IMG/VR virus record: IMGVR_UViG_3300030098_003677
Location: 1-23,919 of that record
DNA length: 23,919 nt
From: a virus
Direction: 5' to 3' (one strand)
Shown here: in pieces, positions 6,850-14,053 of the stretch
Numbering within the stretch: position 1 is the first letter of the stretch
How the letters are laid out: each line of letters begins with the position of its first letter
Notes under the pieces: model-generated
Told to the model about the DNA's origin: nothing
What the model saw: only the letters and a program-made list of their open reading frames with translations
Databases searched by the model: none
Program-made: the position numbers and the translations under genes

Positions 6850-7149
6850 ATGGCAGATGATGTAATAAAATTAATATCAGAATTAGGCTTTCCAATAGCA
6901 ATAGCAGTAGCATCGATAGGGATGTTAGCTTGGGTAGTTCGCTATATTTTAAAAGACAAGGTAGAAGATACCTTGAATCGCTTTGATCAGAGGCACGATC
7001 ACTTATTAAAAGAAGTAGATGAAATTAAGAAAGAAATGCACCTGCGATTTGATCAGGAAAGAGATGATACAGAAAAAATTAAAAAGTGGTGTAGTGAAAT
7101 AAAATCAGATTTAAAAGTATATATTGACTTAACAATGAAGGGGAAATAA
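6850..7149 (+). CDS. Holin-like single-pass membrane protein B
   Basis: A 99-residue protein with one membrane helix at about residues 12-30 (LGFPIAIAVASIGMLAWVV), then RYILKDK and a long charged helical tail (about 40-95) rich in Asp, Glu, Lys and His. Its N-terminus parallels protein A at 6429: both have a VI..(E/S)LG(V/F)PIA(V/I) entry, an Arg just after the helix and a Lys-Asp pair. I infer a duplication followed by divergence of the tails. A holin/antiholin pair, or two subunits of one lesion, would fit. The following ATG overlaps the stop by one base. Family placement as holin-like is by layout, not by a search. Confidence 0.6.
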   Translation: MADDVIKLISELGFPIAIAVASIGMLAWVVRYILKDKVEDTLNRFDQRHDHLLKEVDEIKKEMHLRFDQERDDTEKIKKWCSEIKSDLKVYIDLTMKGK

Positions 7150-7313
7150 TGACTATAAAAGAACTATTAGCAAGTGAAGAAACAAAAGATAAGGTAGCAA
7201 AAGCAATTAATGATGCTATAGATATACCTATGATTTCAGAAAAAACAGAAGGCAAAATAGCTTATAAGGTAGTTGATGTAGTTTTTGATACACTATTAAA
7301 GATTATTGGTTAA
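7149..7313 (+). CDS. Small hypothetical protein (54 aa)
   Basis: Starts at ATG 7149, sharing one base with the upstream stop (TAATG), and reads 54 residues to TAA 7311-7313. The product is MTIKELLASEETKDKVAKAI followed by NDAIDIPMISEKTEGKIAYK and a hydrophobic end (VVDVVFDTLLKIIG). The last helix is amphipathic rather than a clear membrane segment. The 'IDIPMISEKTEGKI' motif looks like that of small proteins found near lysis genes in other marine phages, but I know no function. The tight coupling supports it as a gene of the lysis-like operon. Confidence 0.6.
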   Translation: MTIKELLASEETKDKVAKAINDAIDIPMISEKTEGKIAYKVVDVVFDTLLKIIG

Positions 7314-7314
7314 A

Positions 7315-7872
7315 ATGGCAAATGATGTAAAATTACAAGAAGGACACCCTGTTGATTCTAATCTTCGACCTATTAAGGTTGGCGATGAATCCACATCATT
7401 AGAAGTAGCAAAAGAAAATGCAAGAGTAAGAGGTAATTTTGAAAACACAGGGGATATGACTTCAGCTAATTTTGTATCAAATTCAGACAGATTTAGGTTC
7501 GGAACAAGTGTAGGGTTTGATCAAGTTACTGCAACTTTTGATGCAACTGATACAATTATAGATTTTACTGTAAGTAATAAACAATTATTGACACTTACAA
7601 ACAATGTTCAAGATGTTCATTTTAAATTCCCTGCTGTATCAGGTAATTTTCTATGTATAGTATTACAAGACGGAACAGGGGGCTGGGATGTTTCAAATTG
7701 GAAAACACAAGATTTTGAAGGAAATGCAGGTGCAGGTAATAGTGGTGTTGTTAAATGGGCAGGTGGAACTGCTACAAGTTTAACAGAAACAGCAGACAAA
7801 GCAGATATAGTTAGTGTATATTGGGATGCAACTAATGGAATGGCTTATGCAGTAGCATCGGAGAACTTCTAA
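7315..7872 (+). CDS. Virion fibre-like protein with beta-rich C-terminal domain
   Basis: I start the protein at ATG 7315 (MANDVKLQEGHPVDSNLRPI, 185 residues) rather than at the in-frame TTG 7306, because the motif at the ATG resembles N-termini of other phage surface proteins. The first 60 residues look like a virion-attachment segment (LRPIKVGDESTSLEVAKENA). The C-terminal part, LCIVLQDGTGGWDVSNWKTQ and VVKWAGGTATSLTETADKAD, has the Trp/Gly pattern common in tail-fibre and receptor-binding domains. It is the first of four consecutive beta-rich genes. A head- or tail-fibre component is inferred; which part of the virion carries it is unknown. Confidence 0.55.
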   Translation: MANDVKLQEGHPVDSNLRPIKVGDESTSLEVAKENARVRGNFENTGDMTSANFVSNSDRFRFGTSVGFDQVTATFDATDTIIDFTVSNKQLLTLTNNVQDVHFKFPAVSGNFLCIVLQDGTGGWDVSNWKTQDFEGNAGAGNSGVVKWAGGTATSLTETADKADIVSVYWDATNGMAYAVASENF

Positions 7873-8543
7873 TGCCTGATTCTTCATTAAATCCAAGTTT
7901 AGATGGGTATCAAAGAAGGATTTCAAGCACAAGTTGGTCAGATGCAAAAGGTAGTGCTACAACTAATGCAACATCATATAGTTATACAACTGCTTCTTCT
8001 AATCTTGGTGTATATGCAAGAGCAACATCAGGAAGGGGAGTAACTACCTATTATTGCTATCGTAGTTATTTTCAATTTGATGTATCAGGAGAAAGTGGAA
8101 CAGTAGATTCTGCTGTTATAAAATTAACTTTAGATGCTTTGGGAACACCTGATCCAACAAGTAGAACCTGTGTATTAAAAGGTGCTTCAACTCTTAGTGG
8201 AAATGCAACTGATCACGGAAATGTATATTCAAGTGGAACAACATATTATGCAAACTATTCCGATGCAGTTGCTGTAAGTTCTACGGCAGGGATACATACA
8301 TTTACTTTAAATTCAGATGGAATATTACGATTAAATAGTGCAATAGGTAGTGGCACTTTTACAGTAGGGCTTGTAAGTTCAAGTTATGATGGAGGTATAG
8401 GAACACCATCAGCAGGTGGTAATTATACAAGAACCGATGTAACTTATGTTGAATCAACAAACTCAGCAAAACGACCAATTTTAGAAATAGATTACGAAGC
8501 AGTAGTAGCAAGAAATTCAATATTATTTGGAACAAATTTTTAA
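7872..8543 (+). CDS. DNRLRE/CBM-like jelly-roll surface protein
   Basis: This 223-residue protein begins MPDSSLNPSLDGYQRRISST and has the pattern of DNRLRE-type carbohydrate-binding-like jelly rolls: an early DGY strand, an aromatic strand TTYYCYRSYFQFDVSG (about 58-73), VDSAVIKLTLDAL (about 78-90), and a C-terminal KRPILEIDYE strand. Such domains occur in secreted and cell-wall proteins and in some phage fibres, where they may bind glycans. It is very rich in Ser, Thr, Gly and Tyr. The start shares a base with the preceding stop and has GGAG about 8 bases upstream. I infer a glycan-binding virion appendage; the enzymatic alternative has no support. Confidence 0.6.
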   Translation: MPDSSLNPSLDGYQRRISSTSWSDAKGSATTNATSYSYTTASSNLGVYARATSGRGVTTYYCYRSYFQFDVSGESGTVDSAVIKLTLDALGTPDPTSRTCVLKGASTLSGNATDHGNVYSSGTTYYANYSDAVAVSSTAGIHTFTLNSDGILRLNSAIGSGTFTVGLVSSSYDGGIGTPSAGGNYTRTDVTYVESTNSAKRPILEIDYEAVVARNSILFGTNF

Positions 8544-8556
8544 TGGAGATTGACTA

Positions 8557-9375
8557 ATGCCAACATTTACAGGGAAAAAGTTTAGCGATTTTTACAAAAA
8601 TCTTTTAAGTATAAGTCAATCTTCTAATACAGGTGTTGATGCGACTACAAGGCAGGTAGAAGATGGAGATGGAAATAATACTTGCTTTAGAATTAGTGAT
8701 GATAGAATGACAATATTACCTAATAATGATAATATGACTAATACATTCGGAGTTGGTAATACAGCAGGTAGCGAGTGTTTTGCAGTTGATACTGTCAATC
8801 AAATAGTAAAAATTGGTCAAACAGGAACATCAGCAAACACTCAGTATGCACATTTTGGGATACATGGTAATGACTCAGGCTGGGCAGGTGCTTCAGCAGA
8901 TACTCATTATGCAGTTCCATTTACACCAATAGGCACATTAAGCAATTTGGTTTCTCTTGGAAGTTCAACGAGTTCAAGTTTTAACGATACAAACCCAGCA
9001 ACAAGTTTAACTATATCTTCTACTGCAAATTCAGCTACATCAGTATATTGGTATGTAATGGATGATATAACAATAGATGCAGTTAAATGGCTTCATGGTG
9101 CTGATACTGCTACAGGAGAAGCTACTGCAGGTCATTTGATGGCATATTCAGTAGATACAGCCAATGGTTCAACAGGAGGTGATTTATCGTCAGGGGTGGT
9201 TGTAGCAGATGGAAGCAATATAACAAATGCAGGAAATGAACAAATATATTATCAGTCTATGACAATACAGTCGGCAGATGTAGATGCAGGAAAGATTATA
9301 TTATTTGCATTTGCATCAGATACTGTAAATTCAGACTACACAATTAATGCAACAGTAAAATATCATATAAGGTAA
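8557..9375 (+). CDS. Beta-rich virion surface protein (fibre-like)
   Basis: A 272-residue protein with a GGAG ribosome site before ATG. The N-terminus (MPTFTGKKFSDFYKNLLSIS) is a short helical, basic segment of the sort that anchors fibres, followed by QVEDGDGNNTCFRISDDRMT, reminiscent of the bead-on-string start of fibre stems. The C-terminal two thirds (about residues 120-272) alternate Ser/Thr and small residues, for example SVYWYVMDDITIDAVKWLHG, and end in TINATVKYHIR, compatible with a jelly-roll or concanavalin-like head. No enzymatic motif is visible. It belongs with its neighbours to a run of surface-exposed proteins. Specific role not assigned. Confidence 0.5.
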   Translation: MPTFTGKKFSDFYKNLLSISQSSNTGVDATTRQVEDGDGNNTCFRISDDRMTILPNNDNMTNTFGVGNTAGSECFAVDTVNQIVKIGQTGTSANTQYAHFGIHGNDSGWAGASADTHYAVPFTPIGTLSNLVSLGSSTSSSFNDTNPATSLTISSTANSATSVYWYVMDDITIDAVKWLHGADTATGEATAGHLMAYSVDTANGSTGGDLSSGVVVADGSNITNAGNEQIYYQSMTIQSADVDAGKIILFAFASDTVNSDYTINATVKYHIR

Positions 9376-9387
9376 AAGGAGAAAATT

Positions 9388-11037
9388 ATGCCATCTAAAC
9401 CATTACAGGCATCGCCATTAAGCAAGTCAAGAGTTCTTAGAAAAAAAAGAACACCAGCTACATCAACTAAAAAAGATGTTAGTTATGTTGCAAGTGGAAC
9501 AAAATCAAGTCAAATTGTAGCTTTTGCAGGAACAGATAGTGATACTGTAACAACAGCAGAGGTAACAAAAGAGGTAACAATACAGAATGTTGGTAATTTT
9601 CCTGTAGTTGCGATGATAGGTTATCAGGGCTATAGTGATGAGGATACACAAGGACAAACAATTTTTCTTCATACCTTATTAAAGCCTAATGAAATGATAA
9701 GTCCAAGTTTAAGAGGTATAATAAGCACACAAGGTTCAAACGATGATCATACTAATGGAAGTTTTGCAGATAGATCATTGTGGAACTTAGATGGCGAGGT
9801 ACTTGATTGGACTGCTCCAAATACAGCTTTAAAAGTAGATGCAGGGGATAATGTTGCATCAGGTGAAGCTAATAATACAACTGATCCTGTTGTTTTTGAG
9901 CTTGATAATGGACACGAGAAGTATCGTGTAGGAGATTATTTAAGAATAGAAAATGAAATTGTAAAAGTAGAAGGAACTTACGATGATAATCCAACAAGTT
10001 CAACAGTTGCAGATAACCATATAGTAGTGTCGAGAGGTCATTTTGGTAGCACTACAGCTTCACATAGTAGTACCCCTGATGTTTATTTTGCAATAGCAAA
10101 TGAGCATTATGATTTTGATAGACCTTTGTCAGGTAGCTCACAACTTGTTCAAACAGATGGACTTGGAAGATTTAAAGTATCTAATTTCTTTGGATATGGG
10201 AGAGATAATTCTGCTTCAGCACCTTTTGGATTGGTTGCTGGAACAGTAGCTTTTAGATTTTATAGTTCTGCTTATCAAGAAGTTATGTGTGGTGGAACAG
10301 GTGCAGATGGTGGTGCTGCAGGTGCAAATTTACCTATAACAGCATCAACAGATAGTAAGCTCACAGCAGGTGGAACTGCCTATGCTTTTAATATCACGAT
10401 TGATGATAGTTCTGCAACAACAGTTAGCTTTACTACTGATACTTCTAATACAAACTTTGGTGGAACAAATGGTATAATAAGCAAAATACAAGCAGCACTT
10501 GATACTGCATCAACAACGGCAGGAAATGGTCTTTTTGGTTATACTTGCACAGTAAGTATTGTAGATGGAAAGTTGAGATTTACTTCAAATTCGCATTTAC
10601 TACCTCACGATGGAACAAATGGTTCAAAAATATTACTTGCAGATGCAGGAAGTGGAACAAATCTATTTGCTGGAAGCTCAGGTATATTCCCTGATATAGT
10701 TATGGTTAATGCTCCAGTTGCTCCAGCACTACCTGATCTTAATGTTTATGATCTTATAACTTATGGGAAAAGTGTTAATATGGTAGGTATATGTTATGAC
10801 GATGCGAATGGTAATTTAGTAGGAGCAGCAAGTGGAACAGTAAATTATGAAACAGGTGCGATTGATATGGTAAATGCACCAAAAAATGCTTCGTTTGAAA
10901 TATCTGTAACTTACAATTCGCCTTTTAGTGGTAAATTAGATGCGAATAAAAGTGATGCTAATATGATTAAATCAATTCATGCGAATACACTAAGCAAGAA
11001 TATGACAAGTCAAATAGAAGTTAAAACTTACAAATAG
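9388..11037 (+). CDS. Large multidomain virion protein
   Basis: A 549-residue protein with AAGGAG upstream of ATG. Residues 1-30 are basic and probably unstructured (SRVLRKKRTPATSTKK). About residues 175-235 contain KYRVGDYLRIENEIVKVEG and VVSRGHFGSTTASHSS, a small beta domain I have seen in many phage structural proteins ('vGd.i.i..E...V' then 'v.RG..Gt.a..H'). About 320-430 form a second beta/alpha unit (AYAFNITIDDSSATTVSFTT, then GIISKIQAALDTA and DGKLRFTSNSH). The C-terminus reads VNYETGAIDM and ends QIEVKTYK. The segmented make-up suggests a fibre, collar or capsid-surface protein. It closes the fibre-like block and precedes the connector gene. Confidence 0.55.
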   Translation: MPSKPLQASPLSKSRVLRKKRTPATSTKKDVSYVASGTKSSQIVAFAGTDSDTVTTAEVTKEVTIQNVGNFPVVAMIGYQGYSDEDTQGQTIFLHTLLKPNEMISPSLRGIISTQGSNDDHTNGSFADRSLWNLDGEVLDWTAPNTALKVDAGDNVASGEANNTTDPVVFELDNGHEKYRVGDYLRIENEIVKVEGTYDDNPTSSTVADNHIVVSRGHFGSTTASHSSTPDVYFAIANEHYDFDRPLSGSSQLVQTDGLGRFKVSNFFGYGRDNSASAPFGLVAGTVAFRFYSSAYQEVMCGGTGADGGAAGANLPITASTDSKLTAGGTAYAFNITIDDSSATTVSFTTDTSNTNFGGTNGIISKIQAALDTASTTAGNGLFGYTCTVSIVDGKLRFTSNSHLLPHDGTNGSKILLADAGSGTNLFAGSSGIFPDIVMVNAPVAPALPDLNVYDLITYGKSVNMVGICYDDANGNLVGAASGTVNYETGAIDMVNAPKNASFEISVTYNSPFSGKLDANKSDANMIKSIHANTLSKNMTSQIEVKTYK

Positions 11038-11045
11038 GGGGATGT

Positions 11046-11123
11046 ATGCCTAAAGGTAAAGGGAAATATAGTAAAAAGCCTACTAAGTCTAAAAAGAAAA
11101 TACCTAAAAGAAGGAGATACTAA
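11046..11123 (+). CDS. Tiny strongly basic peptide (25 aa)
   Basis: ATG 11046, preceded by a G-rich ribosome site (AGGGGG), reads 25 residues to TAA 11121-11123. The peptide starts MPKGKGKYSKKPTKSKKK and ends IPKRRRY, with 15 of 25 residues Lys or Arg. Very small basic proteins with an MPxGKGxY start are recurrent in tailed phages, although usually unannotated; DNA or capsid-interior binding is a natural guess. Its last Arg codons (AGAAGGAGA) double as the ribosome site of the connector gene, whose ATG shares a base with this stop. Confidence 0.55.
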   Translation: MPKGKGKYSKKPTKSKKKIPKRRRY

Positions 11124-12085
11124 TGGCTACCTCATCAACATATTGTACACATAGAGATTTAAAAGATATATATCCTAATCTAGATGAGTTTGATGCTAAG
11201 ACACCTTTGTATGGCTGGGCAACAGTATCAACTAATAAGTATGCTGCACATAATAGTGGTTTAGTTACTCAGTTATTTGCAGATGGAGAAGATTTAGGTC
11301 CAGCACAATCTGCCCATACTGATTTAAATGTTGAAGGAGAATGGTTTTATAATTCAGCAGAAGATATATGTTATTATTATTCAGCAAGTACACCAGATGA
11401 TAAATTAATGGAGGCAGGAGAAGAGTTTTCAACTCTAATTACTAGAATTATGAAAAATGCTTCACGATATGTTGATTCTCGTATTGATGGTGGTGTTCCA
11501 AGAGATGCATTTAAAGATAAAGAAGGTAATTATGACTACTTTCTTATAAGGACCGCTTCTTTAGTTTCTATATATTTTCTTATAAATTCTATGAACCCCG
11601 GATCCGATGTAGCAGAGAAATTTTTACAAGAAGCTAATTTTAATATTGATCAAATAAATTCAGGTAAAACAAAGTTATCTTATCAAGTTACAGCAGATTC
11701 TGCAGGTGGAGTTCTTAGAGAAGTAACATCTCCACAAGCAGGTAATCCTTTATATATAGTGGATACTAGAGGAAGATATACAGGAGTTTATGATCTTATG
11801 AAAATAGTTATAACTACTGCAGGAGCTATAGGTGTATCTAAGTTTGATGTATATCATGGCGATACTACAGGATTAAAGAAGAATAAAGTTGTAGATGCAG
11901 AGCTTATTACAGGAGATTATCAATCTGTAGGTAGTGGACTACAAGTAAGGTTTTCAGGTAGCACAGATGCATCTGAGGCTACAGTTAATGATGAATGGGA
12001 ATTAGAATGTTGGGGTCAATATGAATCTTTAGATGATTCTCCTGGTAGTGGCACAAATACTAGATTGACTCGTAGAACATATTAG
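11123..12085 (+). CDS. Head-tail connector/adaptor protein with an inserted beta domain
   Basis: The N-terminus STYCTHRDLKDIYPNLDEFD (about residues 4-23) is the Tyr-x-[TS]-x-x-[DE]-L pattern of gp6/gp15-like and DUF1320-like head-tail adaptors, which bind the portal ring. In those proteins a helical bundle follows directly; here about 70 beta-like residues intervene before the helices ITRIMKNASRYVDSRIDGGV and TASLVSIYFLINSMNPGSDV (about 105-165). The last 130 residues form another beta-rich domain (VYDLMKIVITTAGAIGVSKF, DEWELECWG). At 320 residues it is about twice the family's usual length. It heads the tail module just before the terminator-like gene, which supports the call. Confidence 0.65.
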   Translation: MATSSTYCTHRDLKDIYPNLDEFDAKTPLYGWATVSTNKYAAHNSGLVTQLFADGEDLGPAQSAHTDLNVEGEWFYNSAEDICYYYSASTPDDKLMEAGEEFSTLITRIMKNASRYVDSRIDGGVPRDAFKDKEGNYDYFLIRTASLVSIYFLINSMNPGSDVAEKFLQEANFNIDQINSGKTKLSYQVTADSAGGVLREVTSPQAGNPLYIVDTRGRYTGVYDLMKIVITTAGAIGVSKFDVYHGDTTGLKKNKVVDAELITGDYQSVGSGLQVRFSGSTDASEATVNDEWELECWGQYESLDDSPGSGTNTRLTRRTY

Positions 12086-12094
12086 GGTTAAATT

Positions 12095-12529
12095 ATGCCT
12101 ACAACTTTTACAAACAATTGGAAGAATATTCTAGATAAGTTGCAAAGTACTATCAGATCTGAATTTGGTAATACTTTACCTGCTTATAGAGGCTTTGATA
12201 ATGATCCATCAGGATCTCAATATTTAAGGATTGTGCCTACAGGTAGTACTCTTTTAGAATATAACTCAACATCAGAAACAAGAGAATTTAGTATAAATAT
12301 GATACTACATTTTAAAAGTGCAAATATAAGAGAAAAAGCATTAGATCATATTTTAAGATTAGTGTCTAGATTAGAGTCTCTTATAGTAGACAATATTGCT
12401 ATGACTCTTACTGATAATAGTAGAGTTTTTAATTGCAGGATTGAATCTACATCTTTTGATTCAACTGATTCAGAAGAGCATATTGTTGCTTTTGATTTTA
12501 GGGGTGTTCATATGGGAAACTTTAACTAA
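12095..12529 (+). CDS. Tail terminator/completion-like protein
   Basis: A 144-residue protein between the connector and tail tube genes, where tail terminator (gpU-like) or minor tail proteins are usually encoded. The sequence shows an N-terminal helix (WKNILDKLQSTIRSEF), beta strands around YLRIVPTGSTLLEY and EFSINMILHFK, a long helix (EKALDHILRLVSRLESLI, about 84-101) and a final strand pair ending AFDFRGVHMGNF. This alpha/beta layout and the length suit a terminator ring that caps the tail tube at the head side. The motif evidence is weak, so the call leans on gene order. Confidence 0.55.
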   Translation: MPTTFTNNWKNILDKLQSTIRSEFGNTLPAYRGFDNDPSGSQYLRIVPTGSTLLEYNSTSETREFSINMILHFKSANIREKALDHILRLVSRLESLIVDNIAMTLTDNSRVFNCRIESTSFDSTDSEEHIVAFDFRGVHMGNFN

Positions 12530-12538
12530 GGGGATAGT

Positions 12539-12709
12539 ATGAAAATTAAATTAAAAAAAGATATAAAGGGAATACCATCACACTCATCTTGCTGTGGTTT
12601 CGATCCTGATGTTAGGACAGCATTAAATCAGGGCAAGTCTGTTGATGTTGATAGTATTCCAGAACTAGGAAAAGAATATGTAGATCAAATTAAAAAAGGA
12701 GGTAAGTAA
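12539..12709 (+). CDS. Small hypothetical protein before the tail tube gene (56 aa)
   Basis: ATG at 12539, preceded by AAGGGGA, reads 56 residues to TAA 12707-12709, and that stop shares its last base with the tail tube ATG. The product begins MKIKLKKDIKGIPSHSSCCG and contains LNQGKSVDVDSIPELGKEYV. The 'G.sVdVdsIPe....yV' segment recurs in small phage proteins at this locus, as far as I recall, with no assigned role. Two adjacent Cys are present, not enough for a zinc site. Coupling to the tail tube gene suggests a tail-assembly function. Confidence 0.6.
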   Translation: MKIKLKKDIKGIPSHSSCCGFDPDVRTALNQGKSVDVDSIPELGKEYVDQIKKGGK

Positions 12710-13731
12710 TGGCTGTTTTTGCAGGCGATAGTGCGGCTTATAGTCCGAAAGAATTTAAAGTTGGCATTCAATTAGAGGCAGTAACAGGTACAGCAGATAC
12801 AGATGGAATGACTACAATGGATATTGATAGTATCTCTATGCCATCTTTAAATGTAAATCAAGCCTTAGATGTTAGAGCAGGTACAGGAAGGACTGCTAAA
12901 CAAGTAGATGCATTTCAAAGTAATAAGGGAGTAGTTAGAGAATTATCATTTTCTGGAACTGTTTGGTCAAATTTTATAATTAATCTTCTTATAAATATAA
13001 CTACAAAGACAGTTGGAAGTAGTCCTGCTGGATATGAAGTGCCATATAATTATAGTCCTACCGAAGTTGAAAATGAAACAGGCTCTGTTAGTGATTTTAC
13101 AAAAACATTTACTGTTGCTATTCACTCACCTGAAAGCAATTCTACAATGGTATTTCCAGGATGTGTATGTACTTCTTTATCAATAACTGGAGATATGGGA
13201 ACTGAGTCTGGAAGATTAAAATATTCTACAACTTTTAAAACAGGATATGTTCCAAGCATGTCTGCAAGTGATGTGACTATGAATGTACTTTATTCTGCAG
13301 GTAATCAAAGGTTTATGACGGATTGGACAGGGAAGAAAACTATTTATGGTATAGATGATTGTGTAATTCAGTCATTTGCTTTAAATCTTGAGAATGATGC
13401 AATAATGCTTGGCTATCAAGGTTCTAATGGTGATCCTGAAGTAATTGGAAGAGCTAGTGAATTTATTGCCACTCTAGACACTCAAGTTAAATATGATTCT
13501 AATACTGAGCCACTTTTAAATTCCTTTGAAGCACAGGCAACTGGAGCAGGTGCAATAACACAGTTGGCAAATCATGCTACCTGGTCAAGTGCTACCAATA
13601 ATGGTATATATATTGGAGATGGATTTTTAACTAATGTTGCATTATCTGAAGGTGATGTTATGATGCTTGATATATCACAAAAAGCTGTTGCTACAACATC
13701 AGGGAATTTAGTAGAAACTATTATAGCATAA
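12709..13731 (+). CDS. Major tail tube protein
   Basis: A 340-residue beta-rich protein placed between the terminator-like gene and the chaperone genes, the usual location of the siphovirus tail tube. The N-terminal KEFKVGIQLEAVTGTADTDG and VRELSFSGTV segments, followed by strands such as KTFTVAIHSPESNSTMVFPG and GRLKYSTTFKTGY, fit tube proteins that stack as hexameric rings. There is no second, larger sheath gene next to it, which argues for a non-contractile tail. It is longer than minimal tube proteins and may carry a surface domain in its last 100 residues. An AAGGAGG ribosome site precedes ATG, consistent with high expression. Confidence 0.75.
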   Translation: MAVFAGDSAAYSPKEFKVGIQLEAVTGTADTDGMTTMDIDSISMPSLNVNQALDVRAGTGRTAKQVDAFQSNKGVVRELSFSGTVWSNFIINLLINITTKTVGSSPAGYEVPYNYSPTEVENETGSVSDFTKTFTVAIHSPESNSTMVFPGCVCTSLSITGDMGTESGRLKYSTTFKTGYVPSMSASDVTMNVLYSAGNQRFMTDWTGKKTIYGIDDCVIQSFALNLENDAIMLGYQGSNGDPEVIGRASEFIATLDTQVKYDSNTEPLLNSFEAQATGAGAITQLANHATWSSATNNGIYIGDGFLTNVALSEGDVMMLDISQKAVATTSGNLVETIIA

Positions 13732-13741
13732 AGGACTTAAA

Positions 13742-14053
13742 ATGAATAAAAAAACCGTAGAGTTAAAATCTAAGAAAAAGGTTCAGATTAGAGAGATGTT
13801 AGAAGACGAGATGGATGATTGTAAAGATCTTATAATTTATCATAGGACTGATGATGGAAAGTTTTCTCATTTTACTGGACTTTCAAAATCTCGTACTGCA
13901 TGGCTTAGAAGAGGAATTGTAGGTGGAGATTTTAAAAAATTTGAATCAGATGAAAAAGGATATCCTACAGATTCAGTTTTAAAAGAACTGTCTGATGATG
14001 AGAAAAATGAATTAACTCAATTAATACAGGACTATCAAAGCCTGGGGGAATAG
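13742..14053 (+). CDS. Tail assembly chaperone, short (G-like) product
   Basis: A 103-residue acidic/Lys-rich protein (MNKKTVELKSKKKVQIREML...) located between tail tube and tape measure, the position of lambda gpG. It has no cysteine, is largely helical and ends YQSLGE just before TAG at 14051-14053. Tail chaperones bind the tape measure and recruit tube subunits; a minority are extended by a -1 frameshift near the 3' end. Here the run of five G directly before the stop provides the slip site, and an open -1 frame follows. AAGGA lies about 8 bases before ATG. The function is inferred from location, size and the frameshift arrangement. Confidence 0.75.
   Translation: MNKKTVELKSKKKVQIREMLEDEMDDCKDLIIYHRTDDGKFSHFTGLSKSRTAWLRRGIVGGDFKKFESDEKGYPTDSVLKELSDDEKNELTQLIQDYQSLGE
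14042..14053 (+). promoter_or_regulatory. Probable -1 programmed ribosomal frameshift site
   Basis: Zero-frame codons CTG-GGG-GAA-TAG contain GGGGG (14044-14048). A glycyl-tRNA on GGG 14045-14047 can re-pair with GGG 14044-14046, so the next codon read is GGA 14047-14049 in the -1 frame. The -1 frame is open from 14011 to 14508, and the slip occurs one codon before the zero-frame stop, as in lambda G/GT-type genes. Confidence 0.7.

Noticed and set aside
7306-7314. TTG start extending the fibre-like protein by MVK
   Set aside because: ATG 7315 gives the expected MANDVKL start, and the TTG lies inside the preceding gene.
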